From NCBI GenBank assembly GCA_949358305.1, contig OX442318.1, positions 1,970,501-2,034,500 of the forward strand: DNA of 64,000 nucleotides, read 5' to 3'. Under the pieces are notes generated by a model. That model did no database searches. It saw only the letters and a program-made list of their open reading frames with translations, and had not been told where the DNA came from. Each line of letters begins with the position of its first letter. Position 1 is the first letter of the stretch. Below, in pieces: positions 30,957-42,599 of this stretch. The stretch comes from Strigamia acuminata (taxonomy: Eukaryota > Arthropoda > Chilopoda > Geophilomorpha > Linotaeniidae). The position numbers and the translations under genes were made by a program.

Positions 30957-33593
30957 ATGGCAGACGACGAAGTCAACCTCCATGCGGACGAGGAAATACC
31001 GATGGAAGGAGCCAATAACGATGCCCAATTATCGTTACAAGAGAGGGTAAATTATTAAAATAATTTTCACTTGGTGTTTCAGTCAGAAAAATTGAGAAAA
31101 TTCACTTTTCCTGACTTCAAACACAAGCCGCTAAAAAATAAAAATGGCGGCTATAAAAGTCACGTGCTTCAAGCATGTGCGAAGGGAGTTGCCATGACAA
31201 CCAACATCCCTTAGTGACTCACAGCCACAAGCGCTAAGCTTAAAAAATATTTCAAATAAGAAATTATTTGTTTATTTTTAAATAAACTAATTTATTTATT
31301 TATTTTTTCGCATATAGATCGAAAGGGATCGAGAGACGCCGTTCGCGCTTCCCGATCATGTGCCGACTCAGCACCCGCTGATTTTTCGAGCGGCGTTGCC
31401 CGAAAAAATCAGAAGACTGAAGACGGCAAACAACACGTGGTGGAAGTTGCGCCACGACTTCAGCAGATCAGCGCTGCAAGGATTCGGAGCAAGAGGCCGG
31501 TTCATCGAGCGCCTTCACGTCCACGGAGTTGACGAAATCGAGTGGACGCTCGACGAGAGCCCCCCAGGACCGCTTGCAGCAGAGTTGCTGCACAACCAGT
31601 GGCCAGTGACGCCACGAGAGCGTCACGAGCGCAGAAGAGCGCTAAAGAGTACCGGAATTAATTACGGTGCTCTCACCCAATTGAGGAAGACCTCAAAACG
31701 ACTCAACGCGAAGTCGTGAAACGGTACCGCAAGTCCGTTCGTGACGGGAACCCGCAATTTCCCGTCACACAAACCGAGCTCCACCAGTTGGCGCTCGCCG
31801 GGTGTTTCAACGATTTTCCGGGATTCTTCCCGTCAAAAGCACTCCGAGCTGCCGCAGCGCAGCTTCGCGTCGACGAAAATCGACAACTGGCTCACGAGGC
31901 AGATGAGCAAGCGCGTTGCGCTCTCCCTTTTTATCGAGAAGATGAAATTCCGGCCCCAGCGGCCATCAATCCTCCGCCGCAAGACGAGGATTTGAGGGTG
32001 GGGCAACTCCCTCCGCCGGTTCCAGTCAGACCAATGTTCCGCGAATCAAGCCGCGATCGAGAGGAGCGACAGAGGCGATCGCGCCCGTATTCGACTGACG
32101 TGCAGCCGTCACGCCCGCAGTCGCGACGAGGACGGACACCAGAGTCGTTTGGCTCGTCGTCTTCGCTGAGTTTCGAATCGGACTCCACAATTAAGTCCGC
32201 CCGAAGTAGCCGAACCGCCTCCACGTTCAAAGTGGACAACCCGGCTACTCCATACGCCATGAGACGTGTCGTCGGTGATATTTCTCCCGACTGTAGTGTG
32301 CCTGTACCTGGACACGCTAGCCGCTTGCCCGAACAAGGATATGTTTCCCGCTTGCCGGCTGGAGTTAGCAACCTGCAACTCCGGCCATTTTTCAGTGAGT
32401 CGTTCGGCCCACAATGGACCTGCTACGAGCAGCAACCCATTAGAGCGCAGCAGGAAGTGCTCCAGAAGCTGGACGCATACCAAAGCGCCCAGATCGCCGA
32501 GTCACAGAAGGACTGGCAGAGACTAGCTGAAAGGCTAGAAGTCTCCGACATCAATACCATTGATGATCCCCGCCTGATGGATTTTCAGCGTCAGCTAATT
32601 CCGGGGATGACTAGGGTGTTGTACCCTGGTGTTCTTCCTTCGCCAGGACAGGCGTTAGCGGCCATTACGTACCTTTGGACCGCGCCGATGGGCCTGTCGG
32701 AGAAGAAAGTCGAGCTGTGGTACCACCTCAGGCTCGACCCGCCTACGATCTTAGCCGAGCTAATAAAGCAAGTCGTAGCAAACGGTGAGACCGAAGAAGA
32801 GGCCGCCGTTCGGTTGCGAACCGAGTGGTCCTTTGCGAAGGCCACGGCGCGAATAGCCGGAAGACCACCGCTTCCAGTTACAAGCGCCACAGCAGCTGCG
32901 TCACTGGCTGTTTTTCAGTCGGCCCAAGAAGGCGCTGGATGCTCGTTTTGGCAAGAGAACCCGAGAAGTTCTCCAACTCCTGCCGGAGTTCAACGGGAAG
33001 TCGAAACCCGTCAGCTCCCCGGTGTGGGTCGAGCGCAGGGGCGAGGCGTCACACCCTCGTCAACCTCCGCACCCGCGTTGGTTTTCTTGGGCTCGCCGAG
33101 CCATTTTGACGATGCCACGACGGAAGACTCACGTCCGCCGCCGCCGCCGCCAGCCAAGCCGGAGACGAAGGTCAAGCCGCTGAAAAAAGAGTCGGCTTTC
33201 AAGACCCTGATGCGCCTGTATCCGCACTTCTATTTGACGCCGGATACGCGAACACTGCTTAGCAACAACCACAAGTTGTCGAGGCAGGTGTTTATGTGGC
33301 TCGAGGACCACATCCGGGTGTTAAGCCCACCATCAGTGCTCCACGATCGACTCCTGAGAGCACGATTGGCGCCAGAGGATCCCATAGAGTTTGCGGCGCT
33401 AGGATTTTTCAACCGAGCGAACTCGGCGAGAATCATCCAGGTTTGGCTTCATGTCAACCCTGGAATGGTCTCCGGACCAAACGCAGGTCGCGACCTGTGT
33501 ACGGTTAACGAGCGGTCCAACCCGAGGGACGACACCACGGATATGATGCGCCCGTTGACGCCTGAGCGAACTCAGAACATGGACGAATCATAA
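30957..33593 (+). CDS. Third ORF of the retrotransposon, spliced, unknown function (env position)
   Basis: Exon 1 is 30957-31046 (ATG, 30 codons, acidic). The intron 31047-31317 has GTAAAT and CATATAG borders. Exon 2 starts 31318 in the same phase and runs to a stop at 31717-31719. A second frame, -1 relative to it, is open from 31662 to 33593 and lacks an early Met, so it is probably the continuation by frameshift or by a one-base change in this copy. Total is near 780 residues. No signal peptide, membrane segment or fusion peptide is visible, so it is not a recognisable envelope. It is Arg/Ser/Pro-rich, with a serine-rich patch near 32150-32200, a proline run near 33140 and a final domain rich in Arg and aromatics (RLYPHFYLTP...). 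It is distinctly GC-richer than gag and pol, which suggests a separate origin. Function not recognised. Confidence 0.6.
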
Positions 33594-33632
33594 ATTGGTT
33601 CGTTCATTTTCTCTCCATGTAAGATTCGTCTT

Positions 33633-33645
33633 AAATGGGGGGATG
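33633..33645 (+). promoter_or_regulatory. Polypurine tract region
   Basis: aaatggggggatg lies directly before the 3' LTR, the expected place for plus-strand priming. It is interrupted by T at two places, but the G run is intact. Confidence 0.6.
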
Positions 33646-34616
33646 TGTGGTGATCTCAAAATATTTCACCAACTTAGAAGATAAAATTAATTGTCTTCTA
33701 ATTAATTTGACTGTGGCACACGCCAAGTCAGATCATGTGACCGAGGGGAGAAATCCTCTCTAGGCACATATCACCCCAGGTTGTCCGGGGTGAAAACGGT
33801 TATTAGCCGTTATGGTGCAATATGGTGTAATAACCACTAGTTGCACCCATTTGAGCTAAGTGCGCAGGTTTTCTGCGCAATATTGAAGCGTGCTGGGCTC
33901 GCGTCTTGGCTCAAATCGGGACTCTTGACAAAAATACACAACCCACAACATCACTGCGATATCTGCTCCGACAATACGTATTGATAGTGGACCGTGTATT
34001 CCAAGTTTCACCAGCTTGCTTTGTAACGAATTACAAAGCCAGCTATCCTGCTTGAATTAGCCGAAGCTAATTCCAGCAAACGAGAAGAAGAAGTTTCCTG
34101 ATCCAAGTGAACCATCGCCATCGTTGCCGCGCGAACGGCAACCATCGCCATCGTACCTGGACCAGACGCCTACAGCCGTCAACCACCGCCGCCGAGCCGT
34201 CGCACGAGCCGTAGAAGGAGCCCACGAGAACCATCGTCTTCGACCATCGTTCGTGAGTTCAGAGAACGAAGACAATTCGCCTTCGCCTAACAACTGTGTG
34301 TTGTTTAAGCGCCATTTTAGCGCTTTGTAGCTTGCAACAGTCGTTGCAAGCCCTTCCATTGTTTTCCGCTCAAATTGTTACGCGACTTGTCGCTCTTCCT
34401 ATTTCAACTAGTCAATATATTTTATATTTCATTGTATTTAACTTAATAAAGAATTTGTGTGATTTTTATCATAAAAATTGTGTCTTTATTTTCCTACTTA
34501 ATAAACTTAACCCTAGACAAGTTTAAGGCCGCCGATTGTAAGTCTTTTATAGCATTCACCTGCGGTTTCTGCTTAATTTATTAGAAATTAAGTGGATAAA
34601 AACCCGGATCGCAGCA
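33646..34616 (+). repeat. 3' LTR of the 12.4-kb retrotransposon
   Basis: Same 971 bp as 22262-23232, same TG..CA ends, followed by ttct. Identity by reading implies recent insertion. Confidence 0.95.
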
Positions 34617-35707
34617 TTCTATTACTTCTCGTATGTTGCTGTCAATACTGTACGTATTCAAATGGCCAGACTCTTTTCTTAGTGTAGTAAATAAAGGTAT
34701 GAATATTGTATCTTCACAGCGTGCTGCACATTTGCAGTCTTTCTGAGGATCTGTCTTGAGTTGGGTCTCCAAATATTGTCTGGTAGTTTGCTTAGCTGTT
34801 ATGTGATCCTCGCAGTAAGGTAACAAACTGTTTTCCATAAACGGTAATCTAACACAATAACATGAAGGGTGTCAGTGTCAGTGTATTGCTATTATTGAAA
34901 TATTATAAGATTTAAGCTTGGCAGATTGAAAAATTATTCTAAGTTGAAATTCATAGTGTTTGATACTGTTGACATATAAAGTAATACGTTAAAATAATCT
35001 AAACTCACTTGCATAAGAATGATTGCAGGTTAAGCTTAGTTTTGAAACATTTCTGCTCACATTGGGTAGCATATTCATTTGTTTGACAGGGACTTTTGGG
35101 AGTATTTATACGAATTAACTGAAAATAACAAATTTAGCAAATAACAAGGAGTTTACAATGAGCAAAAATTTTACCGTTTGACGCGAAAGATCGATTTGAT
35201 TGATGTTTTTAGTTTGTCTGTAATAAATGTGCTTGGGATGAAATAATTGATTTTGTGGCATAATGAAGTTCTGCAATGAATACAAAGAAATAAACATTCG
35301 AAAGTTAAGTGAATTGACACAATTTTTCACCGGTATATCGCGATCTTCATTGCACTTTGGGACAAGTTCCGGCATTCCATCCACAAAGCTTAACATGTTT
35401 TTCATTGGACTATATGGCTCATCAACTGTAAATATGTAAAAGTGACAAAGAAAGCATTTTAGCTCTGTATTTGTACCTTTCTTAAATGTGGTGCATACTC
35501 CAAATGCTGTTGACAAATACGATAGATTTACAAGTGTGGGATCTGCTTCGTCATACTGCAAAAGAAATTATTTGTATAAGTAATTGCCAAAACGCTTTTA
35601 GTAAGAAGCAGTACTGCTGATGAAATCCATAAAGGTACCTTACACTGGACCACGGTTTTTTTTCCAATAGTGGCTCAACACTGCCCAAAACTAATGATTA
35701 ATGTATG

Positions 35708-35896
35708 TACAGTCGAACCTCCTTATAACGAATCGCGATATAACGAATAGGTAAAAATGGCATATTTGGTTGGTTGGCCATTGGACACCATGTTACAAAA
35801 GGTTCGTCATAACGAACTATCGTTAGAACAAACTCTCGTTATAATAAATCAATTTTTTGGGTCCCTTGAGATTCGTTATAACGAGTTTCGATTGTA
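35708..35896. mobile_element. Pogo/Tigger-like MITE (intron 6 of paralogue B)
   Basis: Starts tacagtcgaacctcc, ends gagtttcgattgta, with ttataacgaatcgcgatata and the inverted cgttataacgag inside. Related copies are at 43424-43611 and, degenerate, 7447-7570. TA at the edges fits a Tc1/mariner-type target. Confidence 0.7.
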
Positions 35897-36064
35897 TACA
35901 GTGTAGAGTTTCGGGGTCATTGACACGCGTTGCAGGGGGGAATCGAACTTGTGATGCTTGAGGACCACCAGCGCGCATTGCGTGGGGGGTCATCGGACGC
36001 TGCCGCCCAATGACCACCCAAGCGGGATAATTATTGTAGGCAGCCAATCAAGGCTGTCGTGAAA

Positions 36065-36175
36065 AGGGGGAGAAGCCCTGGTTGTTTCAATAAAGAAGGA
36101 CACTTGAGATATAGTTGTCAAAAAGCAAAGACGTGTTTCTTGTCCGCTGTTTTCATTTCAAAACCAACATTCATG
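36065..36175 (+). pseudogene. Possible Gag zinc-knuckle remnant
   Basis: One frame reads GCFNKEGHLRYSCQKAK, which resembles a CCHC knuckle whose first cysteine is replaced. There is no surrounding Gag or Pol frame. Short and uncertain. Confidence 0.3.
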
Positions 36176-36244
36176 AAAGTTCACAACAGCATTAAACTGT
36201 ATTCAAAATATGTATACAGAACATTTTTTTGAGCTATCGTGTAT

Positions 36245-36500
36245 CCCAGGAGAAAAAGGTTCTGCAGAATTCTGCATGCTCTGCAGAAAAACTTTCTGAA
36301 GAAAAAATTACCATATTCTGCAGAATTCTGCAGAAAATTGTTAACCTTTTCTGCAGAATATTTTCGGCTGGCAATTTTTCTGCAGAATATTTTCGGCTGG
36401 CAATTTTTCTGCAGAATTCTGCAGAGAAAAAAGATTGCCTGCAGAATTTTTTCGGCAGGCAAGTTTTCTGCAGAATTAAACAGATTTTTTTTACTTGGAA
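36245..36500 (-). mobile_element. CTGCAG-rich MITE, copy 2 (intron 6 of paralogue B)
   Basis: Inverted relative to 4065-4300: begins cccaggagaaaaaggttctg, carries repeated ctgcagaattctgcag and ttttcggctggcaatttttc, and ends in cagattttttttact. Its location in a different intron from copy 1 shows an independent insertion. Confidence 0.65.
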
Positions 36501-37379
36501 TGTGTGTGATATAGAATTTTAATTATTTACCTTTTGCAAATCTCGTTTTTCGATTGTGTCATGTACGAAAAATCCATGAACGTCTTTACTGTCTTCCCAT
36601 AATTGGAGTGAATTGTTTACGTACGAAGATTCAGGATGAAGTAAGTCAAAGAGTTGGTAATAAGGACAAATTATACCAAGGTTTCCTGATAATTCTTCCT
36701 TAGCCTCATTTATTAAATAAGTATCTGGACAACTGACGACGAGTGGAAAATGAATAACTTCGTCTCTTGTGAGACTAACGGTTTTGACGAGTGGAAAATC
36801 AAAATAACTCTTAACTTGATAGTAAACATTATAAACTGACATGAGGATCAGAATTAGGAAAAACGAGTTCTTCAGTTTCTGCTGGGCGAAATTATTTTTT
36901 GATGGTTTCTGATTTTTTTCAAGAATTGTCTGAATTTTAAATTTCAACTTGGAATTTGCTTTAGTCGTTGTTTGGTATTTCATGAATGGCGTTTTGCTGC
37001 TGTGAAGAAATATTTCAACGAGCTCTAAACAAGACATTCCAAAATAGAGTCCGATGTTTCCACCAATGTCGCACAGTAAAGAGATTATGTCGTATGAAAC
37101 AAGTTCTTGCAATGTTCGGACATAGTTATTGACAACCATAACTTTGATAGTAGTCTGATCAGTATTATGCTCGTCTTCAAAGATTTGGTTTAGTTTTGTC
37201 ACTTTGCATACATTTAGACATTTGCAATATTTTATTAGATTAGTTGAATGCACAAATCTTGAAAACATGATGAATTTCTTTCTTTGAGAAGTGTCGCCAC
37301 AATTCGGTAGGGATCTTGTATCATTAAATGGAGACCTAAAATTAAGTTCAGTTGTCTTGTGTTTGGTTGTGTGATATAC

Positions 37380-37511
37380 TGCATTCAAAAATTAAAATAA
37401 CAATTTTAGTTTGAGTGTGTTTTCAGTTTTAACGTGAGTTTAAACAGGAAATGATGTCATTTTTGGTTTAAAATTGAAGTAAAACACAAAATATTTTAGT
37501 TTTTGAATGCA
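37380..37511. mobile_element. Short MITE with TGCATTCAAAAAT ends (intron 5 of paralogue B)
   Basis: 132 bp, starts tgcattcaaaaattaa and ends tagtttttgaatgca. It matches both flanks of the nested element at 18875-19609 and gives that element's unfilled state. Confidence 0.7.
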
Positions 37512-37794
37512 CCTAGTGGTGGAAAGAAGTTTGTAACCACTATAAATTCATTGGTTCCAAGTTTAAATTTGACTTGAAAATTAACTTACAAGTGCAAAAC
37601 TGCTTTGTACAAAATTATAAAACAATAACTCACATCAAATTAAAGAAACATAAAAATTTTTTTTAGGGATATCTCGCCATAAATCATTACTCACCCACCA
37701 GTAAAAATGTGATGTGGTGATTGGTGAAAATCATGCCAATAGTGTTGAATACCATCAGGTTCATCCAAAATAAATTTTTTCTCATCACTTTTTT

Positions 37795-38100
37795 GCCTTG
37801 AGCCTGGTGCAGCTTCTATGAGCGGCTACATGGGTCGTACGGGTAAGTACGGCAGAATGTTCGTCCAATCTGACCGACCACGTCACCCATGGGACTTAGG
37901 TTCCGGGTCGAACGCTGGTGTAGCGTGCCTAACAGCACAGCCACACAGTAAGATAGGTGACCCAACTCCTAGACAATGATTAAAGGCGAAAACCCAACAA
38001 TCTGAGTCCCTGTCTTGTTATTACGTGATGGATGCATCTCTCCCGCTGTGGTAAATCCCCATACCATTGCGGGTAAGACCATACCCAGTCACAAGTTTTA
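37795..38100 (+). repeat. Interspersed repeat family R1, short copy (intron 5 of paralogue B)
   Basis: Shares tatgagcggctacatgggtc, accacgtcacccatggg, ctagacaatgattaaaggcg and taagaccatacccagtcaca with the copies at 6127, 42600 and 53630. Non-coding. Confidence 0.55.
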
Positions 38101-38839
38101 TCACATTCTGAAGCAATATATTATTAGGAATCTTTTTTATTTTGAGATGAAATTAATGTTCCAATGTTTGATAATTTTATAAATTTTAGTGAAATGTCCC
38201 ACAGATCATAAATCTACCTCAGAGTTATTGCTTATGGAATGATACGCTAAAACACATATTACCTGCAAGTAATTTGTTTTAGGAGGCAAGGACTCAAGCA
38301 GCCAGTTAAATCGTTATTGCAAGGATTCTGTTTTGTGTTGATGAAGTTATACTGAAACATGAATTTAGATTGTGAATATTTCTCAAAGTAAAATAGACTA
38401 AAAATTGAAATATCGTTGGGAAATTTACAACTAATAATATTGAATATATTTAATTTCATGACACATGAGTGTTCACATCAGTGAAGGAAAATTTTTGTTT
38501 TTTTATAAACCTTTATATTGTTGTTAAACATTAAATGGTATGTTCAAAAGATAATTTTTTTTAATCTTACCTTTTGCACAGTAGTTATAATAATATGATT
38601 AACTGGTAGTGTTTGTAATGACTTATATCCGTATTTCAATTCCATTGCAACCACACCCTCATATGTAAGATGCGCTACTGGTGATGGATTTATTAATACC
38701 TTGAAATTTAGAGAATAAATAGAATAGATTAAATTGCACTTGCCATCAAAGTTTTCTCACTTCCGTAAAAATTGTTATCACATGTCAGAAAATATCAGCG
38801 CAAGATACAAAAAGTTTGTACATCTGTGGTCAAAAAAAA

Positions 38840-39625
38840 CTTCAGATCCTCTCATGCTGCTTCAGCTTCAAATGAGCAGTTCATTTTTCTGCCACTGGCA
38901 GTCTACTTTTTCTGGGGCAACAGAAAGTTTTGCCACTAATAACACGAACTTGTTGAATTTTGTTGGAAGGGATTCACACTCGATTCTTGAAGTTAAAAGC
39001 CTTTTATTCGCATCGCACACCAATCGCGACCTGCACGTGTTGCTGGTCCAAACCGAAGTGTCCAGATGACGTTCTGGGGTTGCGAGACTACAACAACTCC
39101 CTCTGGTTCCGTTCAAATGGGTGAAGGGTCAACACGCATAGAGGGAGTCGGAGAAGTAAAACTTTTGGCCAAATTCAGAAATAGAACAAAAGAAATAATT
39201 TTAAAGCATGTCTTTTACACTCCGAATTTCCGCAAGAACCTCATCTCGTTAGGTAGAACGGATGGGGTTAAATTGAAATCAGATGAAGCGTCCCATTGCG
39301 ATTCATGTGCAAGAGCCAAACAAACCAGGGCTATTTTTTCCCCTATTAGATCGATTAATACCAAGGGCATCCTCGACTTAGTTCATATGGATGTGTGGGG
39401 TCCAACGAAAACCGTTTCACTGGGTGGGGCGAAATTGTATTTGATCATTATTGATGATCCATCGCGATTCACATGGATCCACATTCTTAAACAGAAGAAT
39501 CAAGTGCTAGAGAGATTCAAAATTTGGCAACAGGAAGTCAGCGAACGACGTCTCAAAAGGTTAAATCAGTCAGATCGGACAATGGAGGGGAATTCGTGTC
39601 CAAAGAGCTGAAGCAGCGTGAGAGC
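38840..39625 (+). pseudogene. Ty1/copia retrotransposon remnant: pre-integrase and integrase start
   Basis: The frame at 39072-39611 contains GEGSTRIEGVGEVKL, FYTPNFRKNLISLG, HCDSCARAKQT and ILDLVHMDVWGP, the pre-integrase and integrase core of copia elements, with the first catalytic aspartate in HMDVWGP. After about 39557 the frame shifts and the next block reads SDNGGEFVSKEL, the second catalytic aspartate region. No LTR, RT or RNase H follows. It is dead and lies in intron 3 of paralogue B, antisense to it. Confidence 0.75.
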
Positions 39626-40669
39626 ATGTGAATATTTTTTTAGCCGTAGGTACCCTGCGCATTTCTGCTTGCTTCGGATAGTTGCAGGAGAGTTATTTGT
39701 ACAAAAAAATCTCAACCAGTTTGAATTAAACAACATAATAAATTTTTAAAAAGATTAAAACATTTTATATTTGAATACTGATACTGTACGTCACACTTAC
39801 TGTATTGGCATGCTTTTAACCGTTTGATGCATAAGGTTATAGCATTTTTTTAATATTAATATTTGCTGAGACAAGCAGAAATATTTTCAGAATTTTAGCT
39901 AAATTCAAGATTTACCTCAACATAGTGACAGTATTCAGGATATTTTACTTTGATGACCATCTTGTAATTAACATTTCCAAATTGAAGTTGCAAAGCTAAA
40001 CAAAAACAAACTTTAAAATAATATATCGAGTGTGTATTTTTTTTTGTTTTCTAACTTACGGCTTGAAACTTGAGCAACTGTCCGTTCAAGAGTGGCGAGG
40101 TTTTGAATTGTAAGATTAATACGTGATTTTCCCTGCAAACATATTTACTTATTTGTTGCTACAAAAAATTCAAAATGGAGATTTACCATTGAAAAATGTG
40201 CATCAGGTATGTAATTAGGTACACGAAAATATTTTAGTTTCTTTTCAATAGCATTTTTATCAGCATGCAGCAGATCGAAAAATGTGAGACATTTGTCTTT
40301 AGCAATTTTTCCGTCCGTGTTGTTAGAATCGATATGCTGAGATTCCTGTATTATAGGTGGGAAAACATAAACATTTGGAAAAGCGCCATGTATGGTTTCA
40401 ATTAAATGGGCATCGACAGTTGTTGGTTCGGTCGAGTAATACCAAATCCGCTCTCCAGTTTGGAAAACACAAACTGACAAATTCACAATGAGCAATGTAA
40501 ACAATAGAATTGACATGTTTCTTTTCTTGTCTGAAATGTTCTTGATAGATTTGATAAATGCTGGTATTTCCGAATGCTCTGCCATCTCATTGCCAACGAG
40601 TTGTCGCATTATTCTTTGCTGACGTTGTTGGCTTCGTTCAAATGGTCGAATCTGTTTGTGTTCACCCAT

Positions 40670-41208
40670 TGTGTATATTTTTATTGCTATATTGTATAAA
40701 AATCAAGGTATCAATCTCAATTTCCATGACCTATCTAATGTAGTGCAGATATAAATGGAGGTTTAATTTTGGAATGATGCTGAATGGCTAGCAAGGGTAT
40801 GGGACTTTACGGTGCTGGAAAAAAGTTTGAGACCACTACAGGTTTCTTGATTGTAACTCAAATTTTGACTTGAAAATTTATTTACAGGTTTATATCATTT
40901 CTGACGCTACCTTTTGAAATGTGCAAATGAAAATTGCTTCACTATTATAGCAGCAGTCTCAGCACTGCAGCACTTTTAAGTTGTATTTAGAATATTGGAA
41001 CATAAAGTACAGTAAGTGCAAATTTCCTCATTGCTAGAACTTATCTATTATGTTAGATTAAAAAGATGATTTAAATTTTACCTGTTTTGTAGCAGCTTGC
41101 AAGTTGCCAGCTAAGTTATTGCAACACTGAATCGTTAAATTTTTCAATAAACTGAGTTTCTATTGAAACGTCATTTGAAAAGAAGTGCAAATATATCGTG
41201 ACTAAAAC
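40670..41208. other. Upstream region of paralogue B, nothing recognised
   Basis: Expected to hold the promoter of paralogue B on the minus strand. No clear motif or ORF was found. Confidence 0.4.
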
Positions 41209-41532
41209 ATTTCAATGCAATGTTTACATGTGATTAATTCAGTGCACAATTTCAATGCGATGTTTACATATGATTAATTCAGTGCACAATTTCAATGCGA
41301 TGTTTACATATGATTAATTCAGTGCACAATTTCAATGCGATGTTTACATATGATTAATTCAGTGCACAATTTCAATGCGATGTTTACATATGATTAATTC
41401 AGTGCACAATTTCAATGCGATGTTTACATATGATTAATTCAGTGCACAATTTCAATGTGATGTTTACATATGATTAATTCAGTGCACAATTTCAATGCGA
41501 TGTTTACATATGATTAATTCAGTGCACAATTT
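41209..41532. repeat. 40-bp minisatellite, about 8 copies
   Basis: Unit aatttcaatgcgatgtttac followed by atatgattaattcagtgcac, almost without change. Variants: the first unit (gcaatg, catgtg) and one with gtgatg near 41457. Confidence 0.9.
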
Positions 41533-42309
41533 GTGTAAACATTAATTTGTGTAAACATTAAGCGAAGCCGTTTGAATGTTTGAATAGAAACTACTTTCTG
41601 ACATGGTATGTAAAGAATGGAGCAATAAATGTTGATTCACGAAAAGTTGAAATTGAAAAAATGAAACGGTAAACTTGTTTTCAAAATTTTCTCTTTGAAT
41701 ATTTTTCTTTTCATAAAACGTTCTCAAACACGCCTTAAAATTGATTAGATTGTGCAACATTTTCAACTTTATTCATGCCCAGCGACATTTGGGCTCTGCG
41801 GAATTTTACTTTATTTTATTTTTATTTAAATATTATTTATATCATTTAAATACGAAAATCACGCTGTGTAATTGGGATGTGGCGGAAATGGACCAAGGTG
41901 CGGTTTTGGGGCGGGAGGAATAAGTCCAACCCCTTCTACATATTCTTTTGTATGGAATGCACATTAATTGTTGTCAATTATAATTTATCAAAAAATATTC
42001 TTCTTTTCTTAAAAAAAAAATTTTTTAAATAATGAATTTGTATGGGACTCTTTATGCTGCTTTCCTGGGGGTGTCGTTCACGAAAAAGAATAGCAACTGC
42101 TGATATAGACAAGTTAGATGTGTTCTCTATTTTGCTCTTCTATTTATTGATATTTCTCCTACTGCTTTATTCTCATTGGGCGCCTGTATTTTCACTATTA
42201 TTACTATTATTTATATGAACATCACAGAACTCACGGATTTCGTGCCGTTTTGCGGTATAGCTTGCCAGCCTAAGTTGTATGATATCAAATAAAACGGTAC
42301 ATACATTTT

Positions 42310-42565
42310 CTGTGATAAAAGTAAAATGCAAAACACTTATCTGGATTAAAACGCATCGGTTTCTGTGCACTTTATTTATCATGAATGGAATTATTAATGC
42401 ATGTGTATGTGTATCTGTCAATTCTGACAGCTGGTAGAATACGGCACGAACTAGAATTTAAAATGTGACAAGAAATTAGTAGTTGTCTTCAATCAGGGCT
42501 TGAATTTCAATGATAAGTGGACAGTTTAATTTAACGTAAATACATTTAACAGTGCAGTCGTGGCC
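42310..42565. repeat. Duplicated intergenic segment (matches 60055-60290 and partly 48830-48900)
   Basis: Shares acttatctggattaaaacgc, ttatttatcatgaa.ggaatt, gacagctgg and gtggacagtttaattta. It marks the same intergenic block around different paralogues. Confidence 0.55.
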
Positions 42566-42599
42566 ACTGCCATTATCTTGCCATGTATTGAAGGAAGCT

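Larger units (their letters stand above)
22262..34616 (+). mobile_element. Full-length Ty3/gypsy-type LTR retrotransposon, 12,355 bp
   Basis: Direct LTRs of 971 bp (22262-23232 and 33646-34616), constant offset 11,384, with no difference found by reading. TG..CA ends and 4-bp target duplications ttct (22258-22261, 34617-34620). Order: LTR, tRNA-Pro-like primer site, gag, -1 frameshift signal, pol (protease-RT-RNase H-integrase), spliced third ORF, purine-rich tract (33633-33645), LTR. The integrase after RNase H gives the Ty3/gypsy order. Size is well above the usual 5-8 kb because of a long Gag and the extra ORF. It lies antisense in exon 11 of paralogue B. Likely young and possibly still mobile. 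Confidence 0.95.
22153..40669 (-). pseudogene. DEG/ENaC-like two-unit channel gene, paralogue B, broken by an LTR retrotransposon
   Basis: Exons on the minus strand: E1 40187-40669, E2 40060-40132, E3 39916-39995, E4 38571-38699, E5 38263-38351, E6 36531-37335, E7 35477-35555, E8 35331-35425, E9 35175-35270, E10 35009-35118, E11 in two parts, 34617-34848 and 22153-22261. All joins are in frame; without the insertion the chain would be about 791 residues. Unit 1 TM1 is in E1. E6 holds unit 1 TM2 (G-M-S), a basic linker and unit 2 TM1. E7 has the family's G-x-C-x-T-F motif (FGVCTTFKK). E11 holds a cysteine-rich end and unit 2 TM2. The element at 22262-34616 cuts E11 just before TM2; reading on into it gives a stop at 34581. 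The ATG used by paralogue C is ATA here, so the start moves to the next Met. The rest shows no other damage, so the break is recent. Confidence 0.85.

Noticed and set aside
35925-36000. tRNA-like sequence around gaatcgaacttgtgatgc
   Set aside because: It contains a B-box-like phrase, but I could not form acceptor and anticodon stems. It is more likely a repeat fragment.
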